Below are positions 26,370 to 35,836 of a stretch of DNA of 64,000 nucleotides, in pieces. Below the pieces are notes generated by a model. It had not been told where the DNA came from. It was given only the letters and a program-made list of their open reading frames with translations, and did not search any database. The stretch is from Pseudomonas typographi (GTDB lineage Bacteria; Pseudomonadota; Gammaproteobacteria; Pseudomonadales; Pseudomonadaceae). The position numbers and the translations under genes were made by a program. The DNA lies in NCBI RefSeq assembly GCF_014694385.1, contig NZ_JAAOCA010000012.1:96271-160270 (forward strand), written 5' to 3'. The stretch's first letter is position 1. Each line of letters begins with the position of its first letter.

Positions 26370-27271
26370 TCGCCCTGCTGGCCCCGCCGGAATTGTGAAG
26401 GTGCCATGCCATGGGCTTGGCGAAAGCGCCGGGAAAAGTACGCCTCGTCGGCGAAACCGCACAGCCCGGCGATGTCACCGATCGAGCGTTCGCTGCCCAA
26501 CAGCAGGCTGCGGGCCAAATGCATGCGCCGCTCCAGCACCAGTTCGCTAAAGGTTTTTCCGGTTTCCTTGCGCAACCAGTGGGTCAAGTAATTGGGCGAC
26601 AGGTAAGTGGCCGCGGCTACCGTTTTCAGGTCCAGCGCGGGGTCGGCCAAGTGTTTGCGCACGTAGTCGGTCATGCGCGCCAGGGCGTCACGGCGGCTGA
26701 GGGTGGTCGCATTGGTGGCCGCCAAGGCCTTGAGCGGTTGGGCGTATGCCCGGCACACCAGCGCGATCAATTGCAGCAGGCAGCCTTTGAGGTACTCACG
26801 GGTGCCAAATTCGCGGTCTTGGTCCAGCCCACGCATGCGTGCCAGCAAGGCCAGGGCATCGGCCCAGTCCGCATCGCCCAGCACGAAATCCAAGTGTTGC
26901 TGAAACCGAAACGGCGCCAATTCCGGGGCCCGCGCCAGTGGCACGTCTTCGAGGTCCAGCGGTGAGCAGTCCAAGTGCGGCAGCAACAGGTGTTGGTCGA
27001 AATTGATCAACAGGCAATGGCCTTGGCCCATGGGGGGAATGTAGTGAATACGGTGCGGCAATATGAACGCCAGCGCCTGCGCGGCAAACGGCCGCTCGAC
27101 ATTGCCGATACGCTGGGTGGTCGGCGCGCCGAGGTTAACCTGGATCTGGAAATACTCATGCCGGTGGGCGCCGCCCTCGGCATTACCCAGGCTCTTTTCG
27201 CGAATGTGGAAATCGGTACGGTCACTGCGCTGGCGCATGCCATAAGTGGGAACCCGGGCGGTGGAAGCCAT
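26363..27271 (-). CDS. AraC-family transcriptional regulator
   Basis: A 302-residue regulator with an N-terminal cupin-like sensing domain (about 20-170; AHRHEYFQIQVNLG, ILPHRIHYIPPMGQG) and a C-terminal double helix-turn-helix (about 200-295). In the latter, LDLKTVAAATYLSPNYLTHW and IGDIAGLCGFADEAYFSRRF precede HGMAPSQFRR. The ATG at 27271 sits five bases after AAGGAG; the GTG at 27277 is too close. It is divergent from an MFS transporter gene, which is a likely target. Confidence 0.9.
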   Translation of the reverse strand: MASTARVPTYGMRQRSDRTDFHIREKSLGNAEGGAHRHEYFQIQVNLGAPTTQRIGNVERPFAAQALAFILPHRIHYIPPMGQGHCLLINFDQHLLLPHLDCSPLDLEDVPLARAPELAPFRFQQHLDFVLGDADWADALALLARMRGLDQDREFGTREYLKGCLLQLIALVCRAYAQPLKALAATNATTLSRRDALARMTDYVRKHLADPALDLKTVAAATYLSPNYLTHWLRKETGKTFSELVLERRMHLARSLLLGSERSIGDIAGLCGFADEAYFSRRFRQAHGMAPSQFRRGQQGDG

Positions 27272-27686
27272 GCTCACTCCTTTCAGCCTGTACGATGACT
27301 AAAACGCCTCATCGGGCGTTTTTTCTACCCTGCGCGCGAATCCAAATGCCGGTCGCCTTCGGCGCTTGCCACGACCGCTCTAGCTCAAGCATTACCACGC
27401 TAAACCCGCGGGCCATGCCAGCCCCTGGCAGGGGGCCGCGCTTGGACAAAAATAAGCACTTGCATACGGGTAGGTTTGTCGGGGGGTATAAGCGGTTGAT
27501 CTTTGTGCCTTGTACGATAACCTAACACCATCGTTAACAGCATCCCTCAACAATAAATAACCGGTGCTTGCCCAATGATGCCCCCTACCGCTCACCCGCG
27601 TTCGCCTCCACCCATGGCTACCCGCCGGACCCCGGCTTTGCACAGCCCCATGCTACAACCTATCCAACAATAAAAGAGGCATTCGC
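27272..27686. promoter_or_regulatory. divergent araC-MFS intergenic region
   Basis: This 415-base gap holds no convincing gene. It contains a hairpin with U-tract at 27301-27324, near the AraC start. Two near-identical 11-mers occur: TGTACGATGAC at 27290-27300 and TGTACGATAAC at 27511-27521. A TTGTATGATAAC at 6409-6420 before the aldo/keto reductase gene is closely related. GTACGATAAC-type boxes suggest an operator, but the cognate regulator is unknown. Confidence 0.45.
27301..27324 (+). terminator. intrinsic terminator-like hairpin
   Basis: A perfect AAAACGCC-TCATCG-GGCGTTTT stem-loop followed by further Ts on the plus strand. No plus-strand gene ends just upstream, so it may act as an attenuator or insulate the araC promoter. 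Confidence 0.6.
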
Positions 27687-29021
27687 ATGTCAACCCTTTC
27701 CCAGCCCCACCAGGCCGCTGCGGCTCGTGATGCCGCCCCCACTCGGCGCCTGCCTACCCGGCGGCGCTGGTTCATGCTCTCGTTGCTGCTGATTGCAACC
27801 ATCATCAACTATGTTGACCGGGTGAACCTCTCGATCGCCGCCCCGTTCATGTCCAAAGACCTGGGCTTGGACAAAATCCAGATGGGTTTGGTCTTCTCCG
27901 CGTTCGCCTGGACTTACGCCTTTGCCCTGGTACCGGCGGGCTTCGTCGCTGACCGCCTAGGCTCGCGCTTGGCCTATGGGGCGTCGTTGGTCACCTGGTC
28001 GTTGGCCACCGTTGGCCAAGGCCTGGTCGGTGGCTTCGCCTCGCTGTTCGGCCTGCGCTTGCTGGTAGGGGCGCTGGAAGCCCCGGCATTCCCGGCCAAC
28101 AGCCGGGCAGTCACAGTGTGGTTCCCGGCCCGTGAGCGCGGTATCGCCAGCAGCATATACGTGTGCGGCCAATACCTGGGCACCGCCCTGTTCACCGGTG
28201 CCTTGATGTGGTTGGCCACGAGCTGGGGCTGGCGCCACGTGTTCTACAGCACCGGTGTGGTAGGCGTAGTGTTCGGCCTGGCATGGCTGTATCTATACCG
28301 CGACCCTGGCACCTGCAAGAAGGTGAGCGCCGAGGAGCTTGCTTACATCGAAGAAGGCGGTGCGCTGGTCAAGAGCAGCGAGCAACGCACCCGCTTCAGT
28401 TGGCGCCAGGTCGGTGAACTGATGAGCTATCGGCAGGTGTGGGCCATATGCCTGGGCAAGTTCGCCAGCACGTCGGCACTGTATTTTTTCCTCACCTGGT
28501 TCCCCACCTACCTGATCGAAGAACGGCATATGAGCACGATCAAGGCCGGGATTTTCGCCGTGCTGCCATTCATTGGCGCCACGGTGGGCATCCTGCTGGC
28601 CGGGGTGGTGTCTGACCTGTTGATTCGCCGTGGCTACTCACTGTCGTTCGCCCGCAAGTTGCCCTTGGTCGTTGGCTCGGCACTGGGCATGTCGATCGTG
28701 CTGGTGAACTTCACGGACTCAAACTTGGTGTGCATCGCCGTGCTCACCTGCGCCTTCTTTGCCCAGGGCATTGCCTCGGCGTCCTGGGCGGCCGTGTCAG
28801 AAATCGCGCCCAAAGAGCTGATCGGCCTGACCGGCGGTATCACCAGCCTTGCGGCCAATATTGGCGGGATCGTGACACCCATCGCCATCGGCGCCATCGT
28901 GCAAACCACCCATTCGTTCGCCAACGCGTTCTGGTTCATCGGTGCGGTAGCGTTGATCGGCACGCTGTCGTATTCGTTCCTGCTCGGGCGCTTGTACCGC
29001 ATTGAATTGAAGGCCCACTAA
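27687..29021 (+). CDS. MFS transporter, anion:cation symporter type
   Basis: A 444-residue, 12-span major facilitator. The opening RRRWFMLSLLLIATIINYVD with RVNLSIAAPFMSKDLGL is typical of the ACS family that takes up sugar acids and aromatic acids (glucarate, galactonate, phthalate). The conserved loop 2-3 motif is GFVADRLGSRLAYG, and ALEAPAFPANSRAVTVWFP matches helix 5 of this family. It starts after AAAGAGG. The divergent AraC regulator is a candidate controller. No catabolic genes are adjacent, so the substrate cannot be assigned. A terminator follows. Confidence 0.92.
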   Translation: MSTLSQPHQAAAARDAAPTRRLPTRRRWFMLSLLLIATIINYVDRVNLSIAAPFMSKDLGLDKIQMGLVFSAFAWTYAFALVPAGFVADRLGSRLAYGASLVTWSLATVGQGLVGGFASLFGLRLLVGALEAPAFPANSRAVTVWFPARERGIASSIYVCGQYLGTALFTGALMWLATSWGWRHVFYSTGVVGVVFGLAWLYLYRDPGTCKKVSAEELAYIEEGGALVKSSEQRTRFSWRQVGELMSYRQVWAICLGKFASTSALYFFLTWFPTYLIEERHMSTIKAGIFAVLPFIGATVGILLAGVVSDLLIRRGYSLSFARKLPLVVGSALGMSIVLVNFTDSNLVCIAVLTCAFFAQGIASASWAAVSEIAPKELIGLTGGITSLAANIGGIVTPIAIGAIVQTTHSFANAFWFIGAVALIGTLSYSFLLGRLYRIELKAH

Positions 29022-29036
29022 GGCCTCCCCGCGCCC

Positions 29037-29061
29037 CGGTGGCCGGCCCCCCCGGCCACCG
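29037..29061 (+). terminator. terminator after MFS gene
   Basis: A 10-bp GC-rich stem CGGTGGCCGG / CCGGCCACCG with a C-rich loop and a following TTT, 16 bases after the MFS stop. Confidence 0.7.
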
Positions 29062-29101
29062 TTTAAACTCCTAGGCTCACCACCCACAAGGAGTTTGCCC
29101 C

Positions 29102-29353
29102 ATGAAACGCATCGCCCTGTTCGCCCTCGGCGCGGCGCTGGCCATCAACGCCTACGCCGACCAGCCCGGCCCAGACTGGATCTCCGAGGCCCAGGCCAGG
29201 GACCTGCTCAAAGCCGCCGGCTACACCCAGGTGACCAAAATCGAGGCCGACGACGGGTACTGGGAAGGTGAAGGGATAAAAACCGACGGCATGCCATACG
29301 ATTTCAAGGTGGACCCGCACAGCAAGCAGATCACTGAAGAAATGGACATGTAG
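29102..29353 (+). CDS. PepSY-domain periplasmic protein
   Basis: An 83-residue exported protein with signal peptide MKRIALFALGAALAINAYA. One PepSY module follows: ISEAQARDLLKAAGYTQVTK, GYWEGEGIKTDGMPYDFKVD, ending TEEMDM. Small stand-alone PepSY proteins are common in Pseudomonas and are thought to bind or inhibit peptidases or sense signals. The ATG follows AAGGAG by eight bases. The gene is monocistronic. Confidence 0.85.
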   Translation: MKRIALFALGAALAINAYADQPGPDWISEAQARDLLKAAGYTQVTKIEADDGYWEGEGIKTDGMPYDFKVDPHSKQITEEMDM

Positions 29354-29524
29354 TGCGGGGCAAGCAGCTACGCCCCCCTCGGCGGGGCCCCTCGGCCGGC
29401 TTGCCGCTGGCCCCGTGCGCCCACGCCGAATCACCTTGAACCTTTGCCCGCCCATTCCCCTCCACTGTTGTGTACCCCTGGCCTGCCAGGCCTGTCCATT
29501 CAACTGCAGAACAGAGGAAACCCA

Positions 29525-30097
29525 ATGAGCAATCGACTACAAGGCAAGAAAGTACTGGTCATTACTTCAGACACCGGTATTGAACGCGACGAACTGATCA
29601 AACCGGTTCAGGCGTTGCAAGCCGAGGGCGCAAGCGTGGTGCATGCCTCAAGCGGCGGCGGCACTACCCAGACGTTCGTCGGTGACACCGAAAAAGACAC
29701 CACGGTTAAATCCACGCAAAAGCTGGCACAAGTTAACGCGGCCGATTACGACGCACTGGTGATCCCCGGCGGCACCGTCAATGCCGATACCTTGCGCCAG
29801 GACAGCGACGCGCAAGCGCTGGTCAAGGCGTTCGCCGACGCGGGCAAAACCGTTGCCGCCATTTGCCACGGCCCTTGGCTGTTGATCAATGCCGGGGTGG
29901 TGGAAGGTAAAACGCTGACGTCCTACCCTAGCGTCAGTACCGACTTGAAAAACGCCAAGGCGGCCGCCTGGGTGGATGCCGAAGTAAAACAGTGTGGCGC
30001 CAACGGCTGGACGCTGATCACCTCGCGCAACCCTAACGACCTGCCGGCCTTCAACGAAGCCATTACCCAGGCGCTCGAGGCGCGCAAAGCTGCTTGA
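29525..30097 (+). CDS. DJ-1/PfpI-family protein
   Basis: A 190-residue type 1 glutamine-amidotransferase-like protein of the PfpI/YhbO group. The nucleophile Cys114 sits in the elbow AAICHGPWLL with the neighbouring His, and VIPGGTVNADTLR precedes it. The family includes general stress proteins proposed to repair or degrade glycated proteins. The start at 29525 follows AGAGGAAA; the frame is open upstream to 29444. Confidence 0.9.
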   Translation: MSNRLQGKKVLVITSDTGIERDELIKPVQALQAEGASVVHASSGGGTTQTFVGDTEKDTTVKSTQKLAQVNAADYDALVIPGGTVNADTLRQDSDAQALVKAFADAGKTVAAICHGPWLLINAGVVEGKTLTSYPSVSTDLKNAKAAAWVDAEVKQCGANGWTLITSRNPNDLPAFNEAITQALEARKAA

Positions 30098-30481
30098 TTC
30101 TTCTGCCAACGTAGCCAGGGTGTGGGGTGCAGCTGTTGCCCACGCGCCCTGGCGTGCTGTTCGAGGAGGGGGTACCCCCTGGGTGGCGCCCCCTTCTGCC
30201 AGGCCACAATGCCCTCCTCTGCGTGGCCCTGCCGCCACTCCGCCAAGCCGCCTTGGGCGGCAACGATATTCACGCTTCGAGGCTTTTACGAGGGGCTGCG
30301 GCCTCACCCAAGCCTCACCCCCGCCCGCCGCCGACATCTTGGCTGCCATGGCCGATTCACGAGCGTTGGTAGCGTAATCAGCGTTTCGTCGGAAAACCTG
30401 ACTCGCCTAGTGCACCGCTTTGACACCCCCCGCTCGGCCACCTATACCCAATCCACTTTCCCCCGCGCACAGGGTGCCAAT
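30098..30481. other. intergenic region before autotransporter gene
   Basis: These 384 bases hold no supported gene. The autotransporter frame is open through them, but the translation has no family character until the signal sequence. I see no clear promoter or structured RNA. Confidence 0.4.
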
Positions 30482-33400
30482 ATGGACACAAGCAACCCTG
30501 GTCAGTCTATGCCGTCGGCCGCTTTTCCCAGGGTTACACCCTTCGCCCCCCATCGCTTGGCCCTGGCCGTGATGCTGGCTGCCGGGCTGCTCAGCGCCGA
30601 GGGCAGCCGTGCCGCCACCTGTGCCTCAGGCACCAGCACTTGCAACCTTGGCGCCGGTGCCAGCGTGAACATCCCGGCCAGCACCCAGATCACCGTCATT
30701 GACGGCCCAGTCCTCAGCATCGATGGCGTACTGGCGCGGCGAATCGTCAACAGCGGCCAACTCACCGGCAGCACGGCTGGCATTGTCATCAGTGGTGGTG
30801 GCCTCACGGGCAGGCTCTATAACGGCGCCGAGGGCCGCATCGAAGGCAGTGGTGCGGCGATTGCGGTCAGCAACGCCACCCTGGCCGCAGGGCTTGCCAA
30901 TGCGGGCACGCTCACCGGCAACAGCCTGATCGCCATCGACCACAGCACCGTGCAGGGCGACCTGGCCAACAGTGCGAACCTCAGCGGCTTCAGTGATTTC
31001 GGCATTGGCTTGGTGGGCAGCACATTGATCGGCGATCTGCTCAACAGCGGCAACCTGGACGGCGGCGGCGCCAGCCTGCTGCTCGACAGTACGCGCGTGC
31101 AAGGTTCGCTGCGCAATTCCGGGGTGCTCTCTGGCGGCGATACCCCCCTGTTACTGACTAACGGCACGGTCGTAACTGGCGACGTGGTCAACACCGGTAC
31201 GGTGAACGGTAATAGCTTTTTTGAAAATGCCACGATCGAAGGCCGCTTCATCAATGGCAATGCCGGGGTGTTATTCGCAGGCCTTACCGCGCTGCGCTTG
31301 CGCAATACCGTGATCGCCGGCGGGCTGGTCAATAACGGCCTGATCAATTCCGGCGAAGGCGTGTGGATCGAAGGCGGCCAGTTGGGTGGGCTGACCAACA
31401 CCGGCACGATCTATCTCAGCAGCGGCCAACTGTCGGTGGAGGGCACCCGCATCGACGGCGACATCCGCAACAGCGGCTCGATCCTCAGCAGCGGCAGTGG
31501 CGCCGGTGGGCTGGGCTTGTACGCCGGGCGGGTGACCGGCGATGTAGTGAACAGCGGTACCCTCTATGGCGGCAACTTCGGCTCGGCGCTGCTGGTGAGC
31601 AATGGTGAGCGCATCGACGGCGATATCGATAACTCCGGGCAGATCACCGGGGCCATCGGTATCGAGTTCAACGGCGGGGTGTTGCAAGGTAGCCTGATCA
31701 ACACCGGCACTGTCGACGGCGAAGACGTGCAGTTCAATAACAACGGCATCGGCGTGCAGGTAGTCGACAGCCGCCTGGGTAGCAGCCTAGATAATCGCGG
31801 CAGCATCAGCGGCTTGACCGCTGGCGTGCGGCTGCAAGGCAGCACCCTGCATGGCGCATTACTCAACTCGGGCGATATCACGTCACCGGGCCAGGCACTG
31901 GAGATCACCGGCAGCACCCTGGATGCACGGTTACAGAACGACGGCTACATCGGCATTGGCGCTGCCCCAGACGACCCCGGCCTGCTCGACCCCGCCAGCG
32001 CCGTGGGCATCTACGATTCGAGCCTGCGCGGGCTGAGCAACAATGGCCAAGTGGAGGGCAGCGCCTACGGTATCGACATTCAGAACAGCCACCTCAGCGG
32101 CCGCCTGGCCAACAGCGCCGGTGCCTCGGTCAGCGGCAGCGTGGCGGCTATCCGCATCAGCGCCAGCCAAGTGGACGGCGGTGTAGCCAACGCCGGCACC
32201 CTCGCGGCCAGTGGGGCCGAAAGCACCGGCTTGCTGATCGAAGACAGCGAGGTGGGTAGCTTGCGCAACAGTGGGCGCATCGAGGGGGCCGACTATGGCA
32301 TCGCCGTGCATGGCAGTACGGTGCTGGGTGATGTCATCAACAGCGGTGAACTGGTCGGTGGGGTGAGCCCGATCTGGCTGGATAACAGCCGCATCGAGGG
32401 GGATGTACGCAATAGCGCTGACCTCACCGGCGAGTCGCCGCTGGCGCTGACCAATGGCACCGTGGTCACTGGCGACGTGGTCAATACCGGTACCCTGAGC
32501 GGCAATACTTTTTTCGAAAACGCCACGATCGAGGGCCGCTTTATCAATAGCAGTACCGGGGTGCTATTCGAAGGCCTTACCGCGCTGCGCTTGCGCGATA
32601 GCGTGATCGCCGGGGGGCTGATCAATAATGGTTTGATCAATTCTGGCGAGGGCGTGTGGATCGAGGGCGGCAGCTTAGGTGGGTTGACCAACACCGGCAC
32701 GATCTATGTGAGCAGCGGCCAACTGTCGGTGGAGGGCACCCGCATCGACGGCGACATCCGCAACAGCGGCTCGATCCTCAACAGCGGCAGTGGTGCCGGT
32801 GGCTTGGGCTTGTATGCCGGGCGCGTGACCGGCGATGTGGTCAACAGCGGCACCCTCTACGGCGGGAATTTCGGCTCAGCGCTGTTGGTCAGCAATGGCG
32901 AGCGCATCGACGGCGATATCGATAACTCCGGGCAGATCACCGGGGCCGTCGGTATCGAGTTCGACAATGGGGTGCTGCAAGGTAGCCTGGTCAACACCGG
33001 CACTGTGCGCGGCGAAGACATTCAGTTCAATAACGACGGCAGTGGTGTACGGGTGAACGCCAGCGAAATTGACCAGGGGGTGGATAACCGCGGCTTGATC
33101 AGTGGCTTGATCTATGGCGCCCTATTCACCGGCAGCACCGTGGGCGGCAGTTTCGACAACCGCGGCCAAATCGTCTCCGCGCAACAAGCGCTGGCCCTCG
33201 ACAGCACGACCGTGGCTGGCGACCTGCGCAACAGCGGCTATATCGGCACGGATACCGGCGCAGACCCCGACACCGTAGATCCCAACAGCAGCGCCATCCG
33301 CCTGGCAGGCAGCACCGTGGACGGGCAGATCGTTAACAGCGGCACCGTCAGCGGCCAACGCGTCGGCCTTGAAATCGACAACAGTACGATCAGCGGTGGC

Positions 33401-35068
33401 CTGGTCAACAGCGGCACCCTCAGTGGCAGTGAGTACAGCCTGTTCGTGGACGACGACAGCGCCCTTGAGGCGCTGTACATCGCTGGCGATAACGCACGCT
33501 TCACCGGCGATGTATACGCCCCGAACACCACCGCCTACGTCTACAGCAACGCCCATTTCACCCTGGCCGACGCCACCACCTGGCAGGTCGAGGGCCTGGT
33601 TAACCGTGGCACACTGCGCCTGCAAGCCCCGCTGCAGGCGGGCGGTGACGCGGCGACCCTGGTGGGCGACTATACGCAAAAAACCGGCGCTGTACTGCAA
33701 GTGGCCGTCAGCGACAGCGAACGCTATGGTCGCCTGCAGGTCACCGGCACGGCGAGTTTGCCGAGCGATGCCAGCATCGACGTAGACGTGGCCCAGGCCA
33801 CCCAGCCGTTTACCGCGGATCGCCTGGAATATGTGCTGAGCGCCGGCACCTTGGTATCCGACGGCACGTTTGCCGTCACCACTAACTCGGCGCTGTTCGA
33901 CTTCAATGCGCAGAAAGTCGACAACCACGTAGACCTCACCCTCAGCGCGAAAACGAGCACCAGCGCCAGCGCGACGGTCGCGAGCATCGGGCTGGAACAG
34001 GCCGCCGGTGTTGCGCGGGTGCTCGATGCCCAGTTCGCCCAAGGCAGCAGCAGCGCGTTGGCGCCGTATTTCGTAGCGGCTACCTCATCGGCCGAGGTAG
34101 CGCATGACCTTGCCCAAACGCTGCCCAGTGGCAATGCCAACCTGCGCGCCAGCCAGGCGGCGCTGGGGGCAATCAGCGACGCCCTGCAAGCCCGGCTGGT
34201 GCCGGCAAGCGACCCGGGCATCGGCCTGCGGCAAAGCCTGGCGCCCAGTTACTGGAGCCAACCCTTCAATACCTTGGGCAGCAGCAAGGGTAGCGCCAGC
34301 GGCAGCTCCGGCCAGGTGATGGGCTTCGATACGCGCATCTCGCCCAGCCAACGCATCGGCATGGCCTTCGCCTACGCCCGTGGCGACACGGCGGGCGATA
34401 GCGTCAACCCTGCACAAAACAGCCGCCTGGACCTTTGGCAGTTCACCGGCTACAGCGCCTACACCTTGGCCCCAGACACCGAACTACTGGTATATGCCGG
34501 GGCCGGCCACAATCGGGTAGATGCGCAGCGCGACCTCGCCCTCAGCGGCGCCAGTGGCGCCGCCAAAGCTCAATACGACAGCCTGTTCGCGACCTTTGGC
34601 GCCAGCGCGGGCCACGCCTATGCGTTAAGCCCGGCCACCCGCCTGACGCCTTCGTTACGGCTGGACTATAGCCACATACGAGACGACGGCTACAAGGAAG
34701 ACGGCGGCAGCGACATCGCCCCGCTGCTATTGACGGTCCAGGCCCGGCAAACCGACCAACTGATCGCAGGCCTCGACGGGCGCCTTGAGCATACCTTCAG
34801 CCCGGGTGGCGCTGCGTTGCGGTTGAACCTGGGGGTTGGCTATGACGTGATCAACCAAGACCCGGCGCTGAGCGCAAGCTTTGCCGGCGCGCCAGGGCAA
34901 CGCTTCAGCACCCGCGGTAGCGACCCCAGCCCCTGGTTGGTGCGTGGTGGCGTAGGCCTGGTGGCGCCATTGTCGGGCGATGCCCAGCTAACCGTGAATT
35001 ACTCGGTGCAGCAGCGCAGCGACTACACCGACCAAGGCGCCAGCGTCGCGGTGAACTGGGCTTTCTAG
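30482..35068 (+). CDS. autotransporter with repetitive passenger
   Basis: The 1528-residue type V secretion protein has an extended signal peptide to about residue 44 (core RLALAVMLAAGLLSAEGSRA). The passenger (about 45-1230) is built of short beta-helical repeats such as GDVVNTGT, GSLRNSG, GDIDNSGQI. The C-terminal autotransporter barrel runs from about 1255 and ends VAVNWAF with terminal Phe. A 431-residue block is duplicated (copies starting near residues 234 and 665). Its core reads GTRIDGDIRNSGSIL then GLGLYAGRVTGDVVNSGTLY in both, while the DNA differs at many third positions. The likely role is a surface adhesin. No protease motif was seen. Confidence 0.92.
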   Translation: MDTSNPGQSMPSAAFPRVTPFAPHRLALAVMLAAGLLSAEGSRAATCASGTSTCNLGAGASVNIPASTQITVIDGPVLSIDGVLARRIVNSGQLTGSTAGIVISGGGLTGRLYNGAEGRIEGSGAAIAVSNATLAAGLANAGTLTGNSLIAIDHSTVQGDLANSANLSGFSDFGIGLVGSTLIGDLLNSGNLDGGGASLLLDSTRVQGSLRNSGVLSGGDTPLLLTNGTVVTGDVVNTGTVNGNSFFENATIEGRFINGNAGVLFAGLTALRLRNTVIAGGLVNNGLINSGEGVWIEGGQLGGLTNTGTIYLSSGQLSVEGTRIDGDIRNSGSILSSGSGAGGLGLYAGRVTGDVVNSGTLYGGNFGSALLVSNGERIDGDIDNSGQITGAIGIEFNGGVLQGSLINTGTVDGEDVQFNNNGIGVQVVDSRLGSSLDNRGSISGLTAGVRLQGSTLHGALLNSGDITSPGQALEITGSTLDARLQNDGYIGIGAAPDDPGLLDPASAVGIYDSSLRGLSNNGQVEGSAYGIDIQNSHLSGRLANSAGASVSGSVAAIRISASQVDGGVANAGTLAASGAESTGLLIEDSEVGSLRNSGRIEGADYGIAVHGSTVLGDVINSGELVGGVSPIWLDNSRIEGDVRNSADLTGESPLALTNGTVVTGDVVNTGTLSGNTFFENATIEGRFINSSTGVLFEGLTALRLRDSVIAGGLINNGLINSGEGVWIEGGSLGGLTNTGTIYVSSGQLSVEGTRIDGDIRNSGSILNSGSGAGGLGLYAGRVTGDVVNSGTLYGGNFGSALLVSNGERIDGDIDNSGQITGAVGIEFDNGVLQGSLVNTGTVRGEDIQFNNDGSGVRVNASEIDQGVDNRGLISGLIYGALFTGSTVGGSFDNRGQIVSAQQALALDSTTVAGDLRNSGYIGTDTGADPDTVDPNSSAIRLAGSTVDGQIVNSGTVSGQRVGLEIDNSTISGGLVNSGTLSGSEYSLFVDDDSALEALYIAGDNARFTGDVYAPNTTAYVYSNAHFTLADATTWQVEGLVNRGTLRLQAPLQAGGDAATLVGDYTQKTGAVLQVAVSDSERYGRLQVTGTASLPSDASIDVDVAQATQPFTADRLEYVLSAGTLVSDGTFAVTTNSALFDFNAQKVDNHVDLTLSAKTSTSASATVASIGLEQAAGVARVLDAQFAQGSSSALAPYFVAATSSAEVAHDLAQTLPSGNANLRASQAALGAISDALQARLVPASDPGIGLRQSLAPSYWSQPFNTLGSSKGSASGSSGQVMGFDTRISPSQRIGMAFAYARGDTAGDSVNPAQNSRLDLWQFTGYSAYTLAPDTELLVYAGAGHNRVDAQRDLALSGASGAAKAQYDSLFATFGASAGHAYALSPATRLTPSLRLDYSHIRDDGYKEDGGSDIAPLLLTVQARQTDQLIAGLDGRLEHTFSPGGAALRLNLGVGYDVINQDPALSASFAGAPGQRFSTRGSDPSPWLVRGGVGLVAPLSGDAQLTVNYSVQQRSDYTDQGASVAVNWAF
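31181..33040 (+). repeat. tandem-type duplication inside autotransporter, 1293-base spacing
   Basis: Copy 1 (about 31150-31750) and copy 2 (about 32443-33040) match at protein level for roughly 200 residues. An almost invariant 85-residue core lies at 31434-31670 and 32727-32963. The start-to-start spacing, measured on GACGTGGTCAA(C/T)ACCGGTAC, is 1293 bases (431 codons). Confidence 0.85.
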
Positions 35069-35111
35069 CGGCCCATGGACGCGCCCCGCTGCTGGCCGCG
35101 CTAGCCGCGCC

Positions 35112-35519
35112 TCAAGCGCTGGCAGCGCAGGCGCCCAACAAGCTCAGTACCAGGGTCGCCAGTAACTCCACCGACCAGGGTTTGGGCAAAAACGTGACCC
35201 CTGGCGCCGCCTGCTCGGCAGCGTAACCATAGCCGCTGGTCAGGATCACCGGCAGCCCCGGGCGTTGCTGCACCAATAGCATGGCTAATTCACCGCCGGT
35301 CAGTTGCCCGGGCATGCTGTGGTCGGTGATCACCAGGCCCGCCGCGCCGCCGCCGCTGATATAAGCCATGGCTTCGTCGGCGTTGGTGAAGCCCACCACG
35401 GGTAAGCCCAGTTCCAGCACCACTTCCATGGTCAATAGGCGCAGGATGTCGTCATCCTCGACCACCAGGACACACGATGAAGGCTGCAAGGCGATGCAAG
35501 GCTGCAAGTTACTCATCAA
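35112..35519 (-). CDS. single-domain response regulator
   Basis: A 135-residue stand-alone receiver protein. The acidic pair is in VLVVEDDDILRLL, the phospho-acceptor Asp in LVITDHSMPG, the conserved Thr/Ser in VILTSGYG, and the Lys in FLPKPW. No output domain is present, so it works through another protein. The form resembles receivers paired with hybrid kinases such as the split one at 1505-3720, though linkage is not shown. A second ATG (35516) could be the start. Confidence 0.9.
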   Translation of the reverse strand: MMSNLQPCIALQPSSCVLVVEDDDILRLLTMEVVLELGLPVVGFTNADEAMAYISGGGAAGLVITDHSMPGQLTGGELAMLLVQQRPGLPVILTSGYGYAAEQAAPGVTFLPKPWSVELLATLVLSLLGACAASA

Positions 35520-35836
35520 TCAGTCTGCTGCGGTAACGGGTTGCAAGGGGTGTTCCAGCGGTCGGCCATACCCTGTTGGTGATAACCGTCGTACAAGATT
35601 GCCACCTGAATTTTATTGCCGGGCAAGGCGCCGTCTTGCCATAGCAGCGCTATGGCAAGGAGCGGCAATGCCGCCCGGCACAGCACAAGGCACCGTCAAA
35701 ATTGTGCAGCCAACGTCTCAGACACCACACTAGCTTATCGGACCCCTGCCGGGGGAAATTCGTTCCCTCCCGTGACTGCCTGGGATGCGCTGAAGTGCCC
35801 TGGGGGAACGCGGGTAGCCAGCGGTGCCTATACCGT
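35520..35836. other. intergenic region with large palindrome
   Basis: These 317 bases have no supported gene. They contain the inverted repeat listed at 35616-35679, which may terminate the minus-strand DMT transcript before the response-regulator gene. Confidence 0.5.
35616..35679. repeat. nested inverted repeat
   Basis: The inner arms CTTGCCATAGC / GCTATGGCAAG are an exact 11-bp palindrome around AGC. Outer arms GCCGGGC / GCCCGGC extend it imperfectly to about 60 bases. No T-tract follows. It looks like a REP/BIME-type or strong hairpin element. I cannot tell copy number from one window. Confidence 0.6.

Noticed and set aside
30482..35068. Repeats in this region as a CRISPR array
   Set aside because: They are protein-level beta-helix repeats of unequal length within one open frame; there are no constant short repeats with spacers.
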